35,737 nt of DNA from an uncultured Chloroflexales bacterium (GTDB lineage: Bacteria > Chloroflexota > Chloroflexia > Chloroflexales > Chloroflexaceae), in the NCBI GenBank assembly GCA_937967405.1, contig CALCJV010000083.1:1-35737 (forward strand), given 5' to 3'. Positions 1 to 7,868 of the stretch are shown piece after piece (position 1 is the stretch's first letter; every line of letters begins with the position of its first letter). A program made the translations under genes and the position numbers. The notes beneath the pieces were generated by a model. The model was not told the origin of the DNA. It saw only the letters and a program-made list of their open reading frames with translations, and did no database searches.

Positions 1-149
1 AGGTGTCGGGTGGCGGGTGTAAGACTCAGGCTCTAGAACGGGCAGAACGTGTCTGTCTCAACCGCTCATCCCTGCTACCTGACCGCTGCTACCCTGACAC
101 CTGACACCCGTCACCTGACACCCTGATACCTGACACCCGCCACCTAGCA
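1..149. repeat. Inverted heptamer-array element, copy 1
   Basis: The right arm (about 93-149) is a run of degenerate 7-mers of the form CCTGACA, CCCGTCA and CCCGCCA. The left arm (1-20) carries the same heptads in reverse complement (GGTGTCG, GGTGGCG, GGTGT). A unique core of about 70 bp lies between them. The left arm may extend beyond the window. GGTGGCGGGTGT in the left arm is an exact reverse complement of part of the right arm, so a hairpin can form. The stop codon of lysK (144-146) lies inside the last heptad. Related elements occur at 1243-1375 and 21889-22003. Confidence 0.75.
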
Positions 150-1229
150 CAGCTCGTGCAGGGCGGTACTCAGCACCTCAATCGCCCGTAGGTACTCGCT
201 GATCTCGATATGCTCATCGGGCGTATGGTCAAGGGCGGAGTCGCCGGGACCGTAGGCGAGGATCGGGCATTGCCACACAGGCCCAACGACATTCATATCG
301 GAGGTGCCGGTTTTGTGCAGGAAGCCGGGCGTGCCGCCGTGTGCCCGAATACCTTTGAGCATGGCGCGTACCAGCGGGTTGTTTTTGTCGCCTTGATAGG
401 CAACGCAGCCGCCGCGAAAGGCGAGTGTGGCGGGGGCATCATCGGGCAGCAAGCCGCACAGCGTCTCGGTCAGGTGGGTGGGGTCGAGCTTGGGCGGCAG
501 GCGTAGCCCAATCGTGAGGGTGGCTTCATCGTGCAAGCCGTCGCTGCTGGTGTTGATCGCCCGTAACGAAGGCAGCAGCTGGTCAAACAGACGCGGCTTA
601 TCATCATTGAAGGTGGCACAGTAGGCTTGCACGGCATTCCAGTAGGCCACGGCGTGCTCGGCGGCGGGTGTGGCTTGGCCCGCGCTGTGTGCGCCAGCAG
701 TGTGCCAGTGCCCATCGAGCAGGAGCCGCCCCTTGTAACCGAGTGTCAGCCGCTCCCAGCCGCTTGGCTCACCGATGATGCAGGCGGCCGGCGCGTACCG
801 GTCAAGGATGAAGTGCGCTCCTTTGGATGAAGCCGCCTCTTCTTCAACTGCGCCAACGAGGATCAGCGGCGCACGGATGTTACCACTAGCGCGGCGTTTG
901 GCGGCGGCGGCGACAAACGTGGCGAATGCGCCTTTGGCATCCACTGTGCCGCGCCCATACAGCCGCCCTTGTTCATAGCGCACAGGCACGACCCCCGCGA
1001 CGGTATCTATGTGACCCAGCAGAATGATTGGCGCAGTGGGGGTAGCGGCGGCGCGAGCGCAGGCGGTAGCAACCACATTGCCGGCCCCGTCAATATCGGC
1101 GGCAAAGCCAAGCTGCTGCATCGTTGCGACGAGGAAGCGGGCGACGGCTTGTTCTTCGCCGGAGTAGCTCTCGATGCGGACAAATTGCTCCAGAAACGCA
1201 ACCGGATCGAAGTCAGGCGGATTCGGCAT
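144..1229 (-). CDS. lysK: LysW-lysine hydrolase (M20-family deacylase) LysK
   Basis: This enzyme releases lysine (and possibly ornithine) from the C-terminal glutamate of the LysW carrier, the last step of the carrier-bound lysine pathway. The 361-residue product has the M20 metallopeptidase pattern: GHIDTV at 72-77 (His73 and Asp75), GTVDAKG around 94-100 (Asp97 as bridging metal ligand), a Glu triplet at 129-131 as general base and ligand, and GEPSGW around 153-158. The ATG at 1229 is chosen because AAGGAG lies about 5 nt upstream. It is the last gene of the lysine operon and is separated from lysJ by a 140-bp heptamer repeat element, so it may be partly uncoupled from the operon or have its own promoter. 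The assignment over ArgE/DapE relies mainly on context with lysW, lysX, lysY, lysZ and lysJ. Confidence 0.93.
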   Translation of the reverse strand: MPNPPDFDPVAFLEQFVRIESYSGEEQAVARFLVATMQQLGFAADIDGAGNVVATACARAAATPTAPIILLGHIDTVAGVVPVRYEQGRLYGRGTVDAKGAFATFVAAAAKRRASGNIRAPLILVGAVEEEAASSKGAHFILDRYAPAACIIGEPSGWERLTLGYKGRLLLDGHWHTAGAHSAGQATPAAEHAVAYWNAVQAYCATFNDDKPRLFDQLLPSLRAINTSSDGLHDEATLTIGLRLPPKLDPTHLTETLCGLLPDDAPATLAFRGGCVAYQGDKNNPLVRAMLKGIRAHGGTPGFLHKTGTSDMNVVGPVWQCPILAYGPGDSALDHTPDEHIEISEYLRAIEVLSTALHELC

Positions 1230-1242
1230 ACATGCTCCTTAT

Positions 1243-1375
1243 CAGGTGTCAGGTATCGGGTGTTAGGTGCTAGGTTTCAGGGAGCAACAGGTAGGGTGCT
1301 AAGGGTAGGCTTCGGAACAGGTAGAACCTAACACCCGACACCCGACACCCGATACCTGATACCTGACACCTACGC
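1243..1375. repeat. Inverted heptamer-array element, copy 2
   Basis: This element fills the lysJ-lysK gap. The left arm, 1243-1281, reads CAGGTGT CAGGTAT, then CGGGTGT TAGGTGC and a decaying heptad. The right arm, 1327-1375, reads CCTAACA, CCCGACA twice, CCCGATA, CCTGATA, CCTGACA and a partial heptad. Period 7 is exact through the right arm. The arms are reverse complements (a 14-bp perfect match, longer if whole heptads loop out), so a large hairpin could form in the mRNA. The lysJ stop codon (1370-1372) lies inside the last heptad. Confidence 0.85.
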
Positions 1376-2569
1376 ATCCAGTACATCGGCGATAGCAGCG
1401 ACGGCGCGGTCAAGCTGGGCGTACTCGATCACGAGCGGTGGCAGCAGGCGGAGCACCGTCGGTCCGGCGGGCAGGGCAAGCACTCGTTGCTCTTCGAGCA
1501 GGCGGATGAGGTAGGGCTGGACGCGCTCCTTCAGCTCTAGCCCGACGATCAAGCCCATGCCGCGCACCTCACGCAGCTTCGGTGATGTGAGGGCGCGGAG
1601 CTTGCCGAGCAGGTACTCGCCCTTCAGTGCTGCTTGACATAACAGATCGGTTGTGGTCAGCTCGTGTAGCACCGCCCGCGCTACCGCACAGCCGAGCGGA
1701 TTGCCGCCGAAGGTTGTGCCGTGCATGGCCGGTTGCAGTGGGCCGAAGCGGGCGTGTATGCCGATTGCACCCATCGGGATACCGCCCGCAATAGACTTGG
1801 CGAGGGTGATCAGGTCGGGCGTGATGCCGTAGTGATCGCAGGCCCACAGCCGCCCGGTGCGCCCGAAGCCAGTCTGCACCTCGTCCACAATCAGCAGTGC
1901 GCCACGCTCCCGGCACAGCGCAGCCACGCCCTGCACATAGGCGGGATCGGCCGGTCGCACGCCGCCTTCGCCCTGCACCAGCTCGATCAGCACGGCGGCG
2001 GTGGTTGCATTCACGGCGCGGTCTAGCTCATCTAGATGGTTGTAGGCCACGTGGGTCACATCGGCGATCAGCGGTGCGAATGGCTCGCGGTACTTCGGCT
2101 CCCACGTTGTTGAGAGTGCGCCCATTGTGCGCCCGTGAAAGCCGCGCTTGGTTGCCACAATGCCGGTACGCCCAGTGAGCAGGCGGGCGAATTTCAATGC
2201 GCCCTCGATGGCTTCTGCCCCCGAATTGCACAGAAATACCCGCGCCATGCCACTCGGCAGGGCGGCCACGAGAGCCTGCTGATAGGCGGCCCGCTGGTCG
2301 TTGGGAAAGATTTCGGGGCAGCTGATCAGGGTCTGCGCCTGCTCATTGAGAGCCGCTACCACGGCTGGATGGCAGTGCCCTAAATTGGCTGCGCCCTGTG
2401 CACTGGTGCAGTCGAGGTACTCCACGCCATCGGCATCCCACACCTGCGCTCCCACACCACGCACGAGCGCAATGTTGCGTTTGGGGTACACGCCGCTCGT
2501 ATGGGCCTGCTCAGTGGCGATGATCGCCGCATTGGTGCGGGGTGGGTTGGCTGGTTCTGATCGCGTCAT
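1370..2569 (-). CDS. lysJ: LysW-aminoadipate semialdehyde aminotransferase LysJ
   Basis: This class-III PLP aminotransferase converts LysW-bound 2-aminoadipate 6-semialdehyde to LysW-lysine with glutamate as amino donor. The product is 399 residues, normal for the ArgD/LysJ family. Visible motifs are NSGAEA around 115-120 (phosphate binding), [12 protein letters not shown] from 228 with Asp229 contacting the pyridine nitrogen, and LAKSIAGG with Lys258 as the Schiff-base lysine. The ATG at 2569 overlaps the TGA of the upstream NYN-like gene in an ATGA tetranucleotide, and AGGAG lies about 9 nt upstream, so translation is probably coupled. ArgD-type acetylornithine aminotransferase activity cannot be excluded, because family members are often dual-function, but its position between lysZ and lysK favours lysine synthesis. 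Confidence 0.93.
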   Translation of the reverse strand: MTRSEPANPPRTNAAIIATEQAHTSGVYPKRNIALVRGVGAQVWDADGVEYLDCTSAQGAANLGHCHPAVVAALNEQAQTLISCPEIFPNDQRAAYQQALVAALPSGMARVFLCNSGAEAIEGALKFARLLTGRTGIVATKRGFHGRTMGALSTTWEPKYREPFAPLIADVTHVAYNHLDELDRAVNATTAAVLIELVQGEGGVRPADPAYVQGVAALCRERGALLIVDEVQTGFGRTGRLWACDHYGITPDLITLAKSIAGGIPMGAIGIHARFGPLQPAMHGTTFGGNPLGCAVARAVLHELTTTDLLCQAALKGEYLLGKLRALTSPKLREVRGMGLIVGLELKERVQPYLIRLLEEQRVLALPAGPTVLRLLPPLVIEYAQLDRAVAAIADVLDA

Positions 2570-3201
2570 TCGGCGTGCTCCTGCATCTCATGCGGGGGCC
2601 GGAATAGCCCCTGAAAAAGTGCCTGCCAGTGGCGTTCGGCGGCATGTTCAAATTGGGCAAAATTGACCACGTAGCTACACGCATCGCGCAGGCGGCGGTC
2701 AAGCAGCGTGGTGGCGAGTTGCTCACGCGGCGTAGCATGGGCTAGCAATACGCGCACGCCATGCCGCGTGAGCGTGCGGGCTAGCTCAGTCAGATAGGCT
2801 CCATCAGCCACCAGTACGACCACATCTACGCGCCCACTTAGGGCTAGCTCCAATGCATCGCTGGCAAGGGTTACCGCTACGCCGCGCTGATCAGTGGGTG
2901 CGGTAGCATCGAGCAGCACCCACCGCGCCGTAATACCGGCGAACAGTAGCTCGCGCTGCGGCAGCCATAGGCGCGTGTCGCCATCGCTGCTGCCCGCATA
3001 CCAGCCTGCAAAGATGATCCGATAGCTATTGTACCCCTTTTCGGTATGCTGCACCGCCTGTTCCAATAAGTGGTGCAACGGCTGCAAGGCAAATTGCCCG
3101 CGCCCGCGTTGGGTATAGTAGTCCTGTACGGTGGCAAGATACGCACTATCATACAGCACGGCAATCCGGCAGACAGCAGGCGTAAGGGCGTTGGTTGGCA
3201 C
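2566..3201 (-). CDS. NYN/LabA-like (DUF88-like) protein inside the lysine operon, unknown role
   Basis: The 211-residue product resembles the NYN (PIN-like) fold: an N-terminal strand ending in Asp18 (RIAVLYDSAY), a middle segment RGVAVTLASDALELA at 106-120, and VDVVVLVADGAYLTEL at 125-140, which matches the usual D-x3-LVSGDGDF strand-turn. Two positions that are normally acidic look replaced: the K-x-x-D aspartate by Ala109 and the second Asp of GDGDF by Ala135. Nuclease activity may therefore be lost. The start is a GTG one base after the lysZ stop, and its stop overlaps the lysJ start, so it is embedded and probably translationally coupled. No lysine-pathway enzyme step needs such a protein. 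A regulatory or RNA-binding role is a guess. The family call is moderate because it was made by eye. Confidence 0.6.
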   Translation of the reverse strand: MPTNALTPAVCRIAVLYDSAYLATVQDYYTQRGRGQFALQPLHHLLEQAVQHTEKGYNSYRIIFAGWYAGSSDGDTRLWLPQRELLFAGITARWVLLDATAPTDQRGVAVTLASDALELALSGRVDVVVLVADGAYLTELARTLTRHGVRVLLAHATPREQLATTLLDRRLRDACSYVVNFAQFEHAAERHWQALFQGLFRPPHEMQEHAE

Positions 3202-3202
3202 G

Positions 3203-4003
3203 CTAGCTAATCACCGTGCCGGCTCCCGCAAGGGCATCACTCACGGGGGTAAGGCGGCGGGCATCGCCTAAGATCACCCGTCCCACGCCGCCCATCAGGG
3301 CTTCTGATGCGCCGAGTATCTTCTTCTTCATACGTCCCTCGGCCACCGGCAAGTATTCGTCTATTTCGGCGCGAGGGATGTGGCTGATCAGGCTGCTTTC
3401 GTCGGGGAAGTGGCGCAGCAAGCCGGGCACGTTCGTCAGGAGCAGCAATGTTTTGGCTCCGAGTGCGGCGGCAATTGCGGCAGCGGCGCGGTCGCCATCC
3501 ACATTGATCGCCTCGCCATCGAAGCTGCCTGCAATCGGGGCAATCACGGGCAGGTAGCCTTCTTTGAGCAGCAGCGAGAGCAAGCCGGTGTTGACCTGCT
3601 CAACCGTGCCGGTCCAGTCGTCGCGCACGATCTTTTGCTTGCCATCCTCGATGATGCGGATCATGGCTTTGCGCTTGCCGCTCAGCAGGCGGCCATCCAA
3701 GCCGCGCAAGCCGAGGGCGTTTGCGCCCTGCCGTTGCAGTTGCTCCACGAGCACTGCGTTGATTTTGCCGGTTGCCATCATAAACAGTTCCAGTGTGCGC
3801 CGATCCGTGTAGCGGCTGGTGTGCCCCGATACGGAGGTGACGAAGCGCGGCGGATGACCCAATGCCTCTGAGAGCTGGTTGGTTTCGGCTGAGCCGCCAT
3901 GCACCAGCACAATCCGGTTGCCGCCCTGCGCCAGCATCGCCAGATCGCGGCACAGTGGGTCGTAATTGATGCCTTTGCTGCCGCCTACTTTGACCACGAG
4001 CAT
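3203..4003 (-). CDS. lysZ: LysW-aminoadipate 6-kinase LysZ
   Basis: This amino-acid kinase family enzyme phosphorylates the side-chain carboxylate of LysW-bound 2-aminoadipate. The 266-residue product begins with MLVVKVGGSKG (nucleotide-binding Lys and GG), followed by LVHGGSAETNQL around 33-44, typical of the N-acetylglutamate kinase fold, and a nucleotide-binding segment LLTNVPGLL in the second half. The ATG at 4003 has AAAGGAG about 8-9 nt upstream. It lies between the homocitrate synthase and the NYN-like gene with short spacing on both sides. ArgB is the alternative, but the neighbouring lysW, lysX and lysY and the absence of other arginine genes support LysZ. Confidence 0.92.
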   Translation of the reverse strand: MLVVKVGGSKGINYDPLCRDLAMLAQGGNRIVLVHGGSAETNQLSEALGHPPRFVTSVSGHTSRYTDRRTLELFMMATGKINAVLVEQLQRQGANALGLRGLDGRLLSGKRKAMIRIIEDGKQKIVRDDWTGTVEQVNTGLLSLLLKEGYLPVIAPIAGSFDGEAINVDGDRAAAAIAAALGAKTLLLLTNVPGLLRHFPDESSLISHIPRAEIDEYLPVAEGRMKKKILGASEALMGGVGRVILGDARRLTPVSDALAGAGTVIS

Positions 4004-4034
4004 CGCCTTTGCTCCTTTCTAGGCCGTGCGTGGC

Positions 4035-5567
4035 CTATGCCGCTCCACCGTTGGACTGCGGCTGATAGAATAGCTCAACCAGTTCCATCGCCTCTTGATG
4101 GGTCATACCGCTATGCTGTACGCTCAGGAAGCGGATCGCCCGAGCGATGTAGTCATCAAGGGCGTTGTCGTCCTGCGCCTGCTCCGGCGCGAAATCGCCA
4201 TCTGGGCCGAGCTGCGCCTGTAGCCGTTCGACGCTGGCGAGTACTGCTTGCGTGGGACGGCGCACGAGCTGGGCCTGTTCGCGCCAGAAGCGCACGTTGC
4301 TTTTGCCGCAGCCGAAACATGCCAGCACGGGCGTGCGTAGGCTCATATCGTACAGGGGCAATGCACCGCAGTAGGCACTGTTGCCAATATCTATGGCGGC
4401 CTGCCCATGCCGTCCTTCGGCGAGCGCAAGCTGGTAGGCCCGCATAGTGGTATCGGCATGCACACCACTGCCGTCGTACTCGGTGTTGGATGAGAACGGG
4501 CTACGGTCAAACACAAAACCGTTGCGCGAGAGCAGATCGTAGAAGTAGCTATCGGCCTCATTGTAGGCATTCACGAAGAGGTTGCCGTTGGGGAGTGTGC
4601 CCAGCTGATCACGCACTGCCGCCCGAATCTGCGGCATCTTGCGCGGGTAGAGCTGGATCAGGCGGCGGTAGATGCTTTCGAGCAGCGAGCTTAAGCCGAT
4701 TGTGCCGTTGCGCTCGCCAATCCCCAAGATCGAGAAGTCGGGCAGCATGGTGATGCCCAAGCGCATACAGACCATGAGCGTGTTGACATAAATCTGATCG
4801 GCATTGCCGACATCATTATGAATGTGGCATTCGAGGAAATCAAACGGAATGCCAACCCGTTGCAGGATGCTGAGCCGCTCACCGAGTTCCTCTTGGGTCG
4901 AAACCCCGACCGTATCCGGAATGCCAATCCCGTTCACGCGCAAATTGTGCTGGGCGAGCAAGTGTTGGAGCTGGGTGAAGAACTCAGCGTAATCATCGAG
5001 CGTGGTGCGGAAGGCATCTTCAGTGCTGATGCGGACGCAGGTGTAGCCCAAGCTCCGCGCAAGGGCGATGCTCTCGAAGGCTTTCTCGGCGATGCGGGTG
5101 ATGCTTGCGCCCGCTGTGGCCTGCTTGATCTTGCTCGTGCCAATGTAGAGATGCACGCGCCGAAACCCCGCCTGATGTGCGGCGTGGATGTCCTGCGCGA
5201 CACAGCGGGCGTGCGCGGCAAACTCGATTTGGAGATCATGCTGCTGAGCTTGTTCAATCAGCCACTGGTTCTGCTCCTGACCGGGCCTGTTCATCGGGTA
5301 GGCGGGCAACTCGACGACCCCGACACCGAGCGCATTCATCATGCGGATTGACTCCCACGCCTGCGCTTGGCTCAGAAAGAAGCCCTGTAGCGTCCCGTCG
5401 CGGCAGCGGCTCACCGCTTGTAACGATTCGCGGATGCTGAACACCCCGAACCCATTCTGCTGGAGGTAGGGGAACAGATTAAACAGATCGCGGGCTTGGA
5501 AGAACTGTTTGTTGGCTGGGTTCTCATCCACCAGAAAGGCGGGCATCGCAACCGTGTGGGTCTGCAT
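4035..5567 (-). CDS. Divergent homocitrate synthase (DRE-TIM metallolyase)
   Basis: By context this is the first pathway enzyme, condensing acetyl-CoA with 2-oxoglutarate to homocitrate. The 510-residue product has a TIM-barrel lyase/synthase pattern: Arg56-Asp57 in CRDGT (the R-D of the usual LRDGEQ motif, here with an altered follow-on TLQG), H-x-H at 248-250 in ECHIHNDVG for metal binding, GIGERNG at 282-288, typical of homocitrate synthases, and SGVHAD at 367-372. It is much longer than ordinary LysS/Lys20 proteins (about 370-400 residues): it has an N-terminal extension of about 45 residues and a long C-terminal region. The ATG at 5567 has AAGGAG about 7 nt upstream. Isopropylmalate or citramalate synthase are the alternatives; the operon position and GERNG argue for homocitrate. 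Confidence 0.75.
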   Translation of the reverse strand: MQTHTVAMPAFLVDENPANKQFFQARDLFNLFPYLQQNGFGVFSIRESLQAVSRCRDGTLQGFFLSQAQAWESIRMMNALGVGVVELPAYPMNRPGQEQNQWLIEQAQQHDLQIEFAAHARCVAQDIHAAHQAGFRRVHLYIGTSKIKQATAGASITRIAEKAFESIALARSLGYTCVRISTEDAFRTTLDDYAEFFTQLQHLLAQHNLRVNGIGIPDTVGVSTQEELGERLSILQRVGIPFDFLECHIHNDVGNADQIYVNTLMVCMRLGITMLPDFSILGIGERNGTIGLSSLLESIYRRLIQLYPRKMPQIRAAVRDQLGTLPNGNLFVNAYNEADSYFYDLLSRNGFVFDRSPFSSNTEYDGSGVHADTTMRAYQLALAEGRHGQAAIDIGNSAYCGALPLYDMSLRTPVLACFGCGKSNVRFWREQAQLVRRPTQAVLASVERLQAQLGPDGDFAPEQAQDDNALDDYIARAIRFLSVQHSGMTHQEAMELVELFYQPQSNGGAA

Positions 5568-5610
5568 AATCGCTCCTTGCTTGTACGTTGCTGATCTCAG
5601 TCACTGGCTC

Positions 5611-6648
5611 CTACAGCGGATGTAAGCCCACAAAGCCTAGCCCATCCTGCTCATCGAAGCCACACATCAGGTTCATACACTGCACCGCTGTGCCGGCTGC
5701 TCCCTTCATCAGGTTGTCGAGCGCGGCCAGTGTCACGACGCGCCCCGTCTGCGGATCGGTGGCAAAGCCCACGTCTACGAAGTTCGTACCAGAGAGCAGC
5801 TTCGGCTCCGGTAGGCGGTGCAGCCCAGTACGCTCGCGCACAATTCGCACAAACGGCTCGCTGCTGTAGGTGGCCCGGAATAGCTTCCACAGGGCTTTCT
5901 CATCGAGCGGCTCACGCGGGAACATGTGGGCTGTGGCCACTGCCCCGCGCACCAGTTCCACACTCGTGATCGAGAGGTGAACTCGTTGCAGCCCCGTGAT
6001 CTGGATCACCTCTGCGGTGTGGCGGTGGCCTGTCGGGGCGAATGCTCGTACTACACCGCTCCGCTCCGGGTGGTGCGAGGAATCGCTGGCCTGTGCGCCG
6101 CCCTCTGATGAGCCAACCTTGACTTCGACAATCACATCGGATTGCGGATCGAGCACCCCAGCCTGCACCAGTGGGAGTAGCGCAAAGTTGGTGGCGGTGG
6201 CGTTGCAGCCGACCCCACTGACATAACATGCACTGCGGATCGCCTCACGGTTGACTTCGGGCAGGCCATACACAAACCTATTGAGCCAGTGCGGGGCGGG
6301 GTGGGCTTCGCCATACCACTGCTCATAGGTGGCTGGATCAGATAGGCGGAAATCGGCCGAGCAATCAATGATCTTGGGCGCAAGGGGGGCGTAGTGGTCA
6401 ATCTGTTTGGCGGCTTCGCCGTGCGCCATCGCTAGAAAGAGCAGATCGCATGGCTCAACATTCCGTGCCGAGACATACTGCAAGCTGGTGTGCCCGCGCA
6501 GGTTGGGGTGAGTGCTGCCAATCGGCTTGCCTACCAGCCGCTCCGACGTGATCTGCACCAATTCAACATGCGGATGGGCCAGAAGCAGGCGGGCAAGTTC
6601 ACCGCCCACGTAGCCACTGCCACCGATAATTGCCACACGCATACTCAT
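5611..6648 (-). CDS. lysY: LysW-aminoadipate 6-phosphate reductase LysY
   Basis: This enzyme reduces LysW-2-aminoadipyl 6-phosphate to the semialdehyde with NADPH. The 345-residue product matches the ArgC/LysY family: GGSGYVGGELARLL at 9-22 as the Rossmann dinucleotide loop, IDCSADFR around 94-101, and SGVGCNATATN with nucleophile Cys148. The C-terminal half contains the LKGAAG-like segment typical of ArgC (here LMKGAAGTA). Two in-frame ATGs (6648 and 6642) share the same GGGGAG; the upstream one is listed, but the second has more normal spacing. It sits directly downstream of lysX in the same operon. Context separates it from ArgC. Confidence 0.93.
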   Translation of the reverse strand: MSMRVAIIGGSGYVGGELARLLLAHPHVELVQITSERLVGKPIGSTHPNLRGHTSLQYVSARNVEPCDLLFLAMAHGEAAKQIDHYAPLAPKIIDCSADFRLSDPATYEQWYGEAHPAPHWLNRFVYGLPEVNREAIRSACYVSGVGCNATATNFALLPLVQAGVLDPQSDVIVEVKVGSSEGGAQASDSSHHPERSGVVRAFAPTGHRHTAEVIQITGLQRVHLSITSVELVRGAVATAHMFPREPLDEKALWKLFRATYSSEPFVRIVRERTGLHRLPEPKLLSGTNFVDVGFATDPQTGRVVTLAALDNLMKGAAGTAVQCMNLMCGFDEQDGLGFVGLHPL

Positions 6649-6663
6649 CTTGCTCCCCTTGCC

Positions 6664-7551
6664 CTAATCATCGCTCATTGTCCACCGCCCATTGTGCGGC
6701 ACAATTGCGCCACTGCCCACCGCGAGCACATACTCAATCACCAACGCCGGAATGTTTACGCCGGTTGTATCAATGCTATTGCGAAACTCCATCGTATAGT
6801 TGACTTCGTTGACGAGGAGTTGCCCGTCGTCGGTCTCAAACACATCTATCGCTAGTACGCCGCCGCCGACAGCCTGCGCCGCCGCCACCGAAATCTGCGC
6901 CAGTTCGGGTGTAACGGGGCAGTTGCTAGCTGCGCCACCGCGGGCCGTGTTAGTGATCCAGTGTTCGCTAGTGCGATAGATCGCACAGATGCAGGTATCG
7001 CCCACAACAAATGAACGAATGTCGCGTCCGTTGGGCTTCTTGACATACTCTTGAATATAGAAGATCGAGTGGTGATATGAGCCGAGGACCTCTTTATGTT
7101 CGAGCAAGGCTTCGGCGGCTTCGCGGTCATTCACTTTGGCAATCAGCCGCCCCCACGAGCCAATCGCCGGCTTGAGCACGACGGGGTAGCCTAGCTCCTC
7201 AATTGCCGCCAACGCCGACTCGGCGGTGAATGCCATACGGGTGCGCGGGGTCGGTACGCCGTGTTTGATCAGGGCTTGCGTGGTGAGCACCTTGTCGCCA
7301 CAGATGCGGGCAACGTGGTAGGTATTGACGGTGGGCACGTCGCGGTCATTGAAGGCTTTGAGCGCGTAGAGGGCCCGCGAATGGTGGATCGAACGCTCCA
7401 GAATGACATCGAAAGGATACGTGCCTCGGTTCAGATCAAAGACCAACTCCCGATCATCGAGGAGCGTATAGCCTGCGCCATGCCGCTCCAGCTCAGCCAG
7501 TAGCAGCTTCTCCTCGACGCGCACCCGCGATAGCAAAACACCGATCCGCAT
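6664..7551 (-). CDS. lysX: LysW-aminoadipate ligase LysX (ATP-grasp)
   Basis: This ATP-grasp ligase joins the alpha-amino group of 2-aminoadipate to the C-terminal glutamate of LysW, protecting it for the following steps. The 295-residue product has the RimK/LysX layout: an N-terminal domain starting [15 protein letters not shown], a central ATP-grasp region with [13 protein letters not shown] (ATP-binding Lys) and [15 protein letters not shown], and a C-terminal metal-binding [13 protein letters not shown] followed by TTGVNIP, a signature of the LysX/ArgX group. The ATG at 7551 follows the lysW stop by only 3 nt, and its ribosome site (GGGGAG) is inside the last lysW codons, so the two are tightly coupled. 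ArgX-type glutamate specificity is possible in bifunctional systems. Confidence 0.95.
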   Translation of the reverse strand: MRIGVLLSRVRVEEKLLLAELERHGAGYTLLDDRELVFDLNRGTYPFDVILERSIHHSRALYALKAFNDRDVPTVNTYHVARICGDKVLTTQALIKHGVPTPRTRMAFTAESALAAIEELGYPVVLKPAIGSWGRLIAKVNDREAAEALLEHKEVLGSYHHSIFYIQEYVKKPNGRDIRSFVVGDTCICAIYRTSEHWITNTARGGAASNCPVTPELAQISVAAAQAVGGGVLAIDVFETDDGQLLVNEVNYTMEFRNSIDTTGVNIPALVIEYVLAVGSGAIVPHNGRWTMSDD

Positions 7552-7554
7552 GGG

Positions 7555-7722
7555 TTATTCTCCCCAATCTTCGCCCACTTCGGGCGCAAGGGCCAACGTT
7601 GGTGGATCGAGCGAGACGACTTCTAGCTCGGCTCCACAATCGCCACAGACGATAATCTCACCCGCTACCGTGCCTTCCGGCAGTTCGATTATGGCACCGC
7701 ATTCGGGACATTCGGCTTGCAT
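7555..7722 (-). CDS. lysW: Amino-group carrier protein LysW
   Basis: This small acidic carrier has its C-terminal glutamate as the attachment point for 2-aminoadipate, and all middle intermediates stay bound to it. The product is 55 residues with two zinc-binding CxxC pairs (Cys5/Cys8 and Cys26/Cys29) and the diagnostic C-terminus EDWGE. The ATG at 7722 is chosen because AAGGAG lies about 9 nt upstream. The same frame stays open far upstream, but that extension runs into the homoisocitrate dehydrogenase gene and has no family similarity. A perfect inverted repeat lies 30 bp upstream. Its presence identifies the whole cluster as the carrier-protein version of the alpha-aminoadipate pathway. 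Confidence 0.97.
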   Translation of the reverse strand: MQAECPECGAIIELPEGTVAGEIIVCGDCGAELEVVSLDPPTLALAPEVGEDWGE

Positions 7723-7751
7723 GCTATTGATCTCCTTCTGATCTGTCCTTG

Positions 7752-7775
7752 CATATGGGGCAGTCACCCCATATG
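7752..7775. promoter_or_regulatory. Perfect 9-bp inverted repeat upstream of lysW
   Basis: CATATGGGG (7752-7760) and CCCCATATG (7767-7775) flank a 6-nt loop in the 146-bp gap between homoisocitrate dehydrogenase and lysW. There is no T-run on the minus-strand exit side, so an ordinary intrinsic terminator is unlikely. It could be an operator, an RNA processing site or a stabilising stem that raises the level of the abundant carrier LysW over upstream genes. The structure is seen directly; the function is inferred. Confidence 0.6.
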
Positions 7776-7868
7776 ATTTGATTTTGGATGGACAACCGCG
7801 CCTGTTTTTGAACGCCAAACGGCGTAGCTGTAGTCTGCTATATCGTAACACCAATCCCCGGCCACATC

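Noticed and set aside
4818..5351. 177-residue plus-strand frame opposite the homocitrate synthase
   Set aside because: No recognisable motif or ribosome site; the minus-strand synthase motifs are intact.
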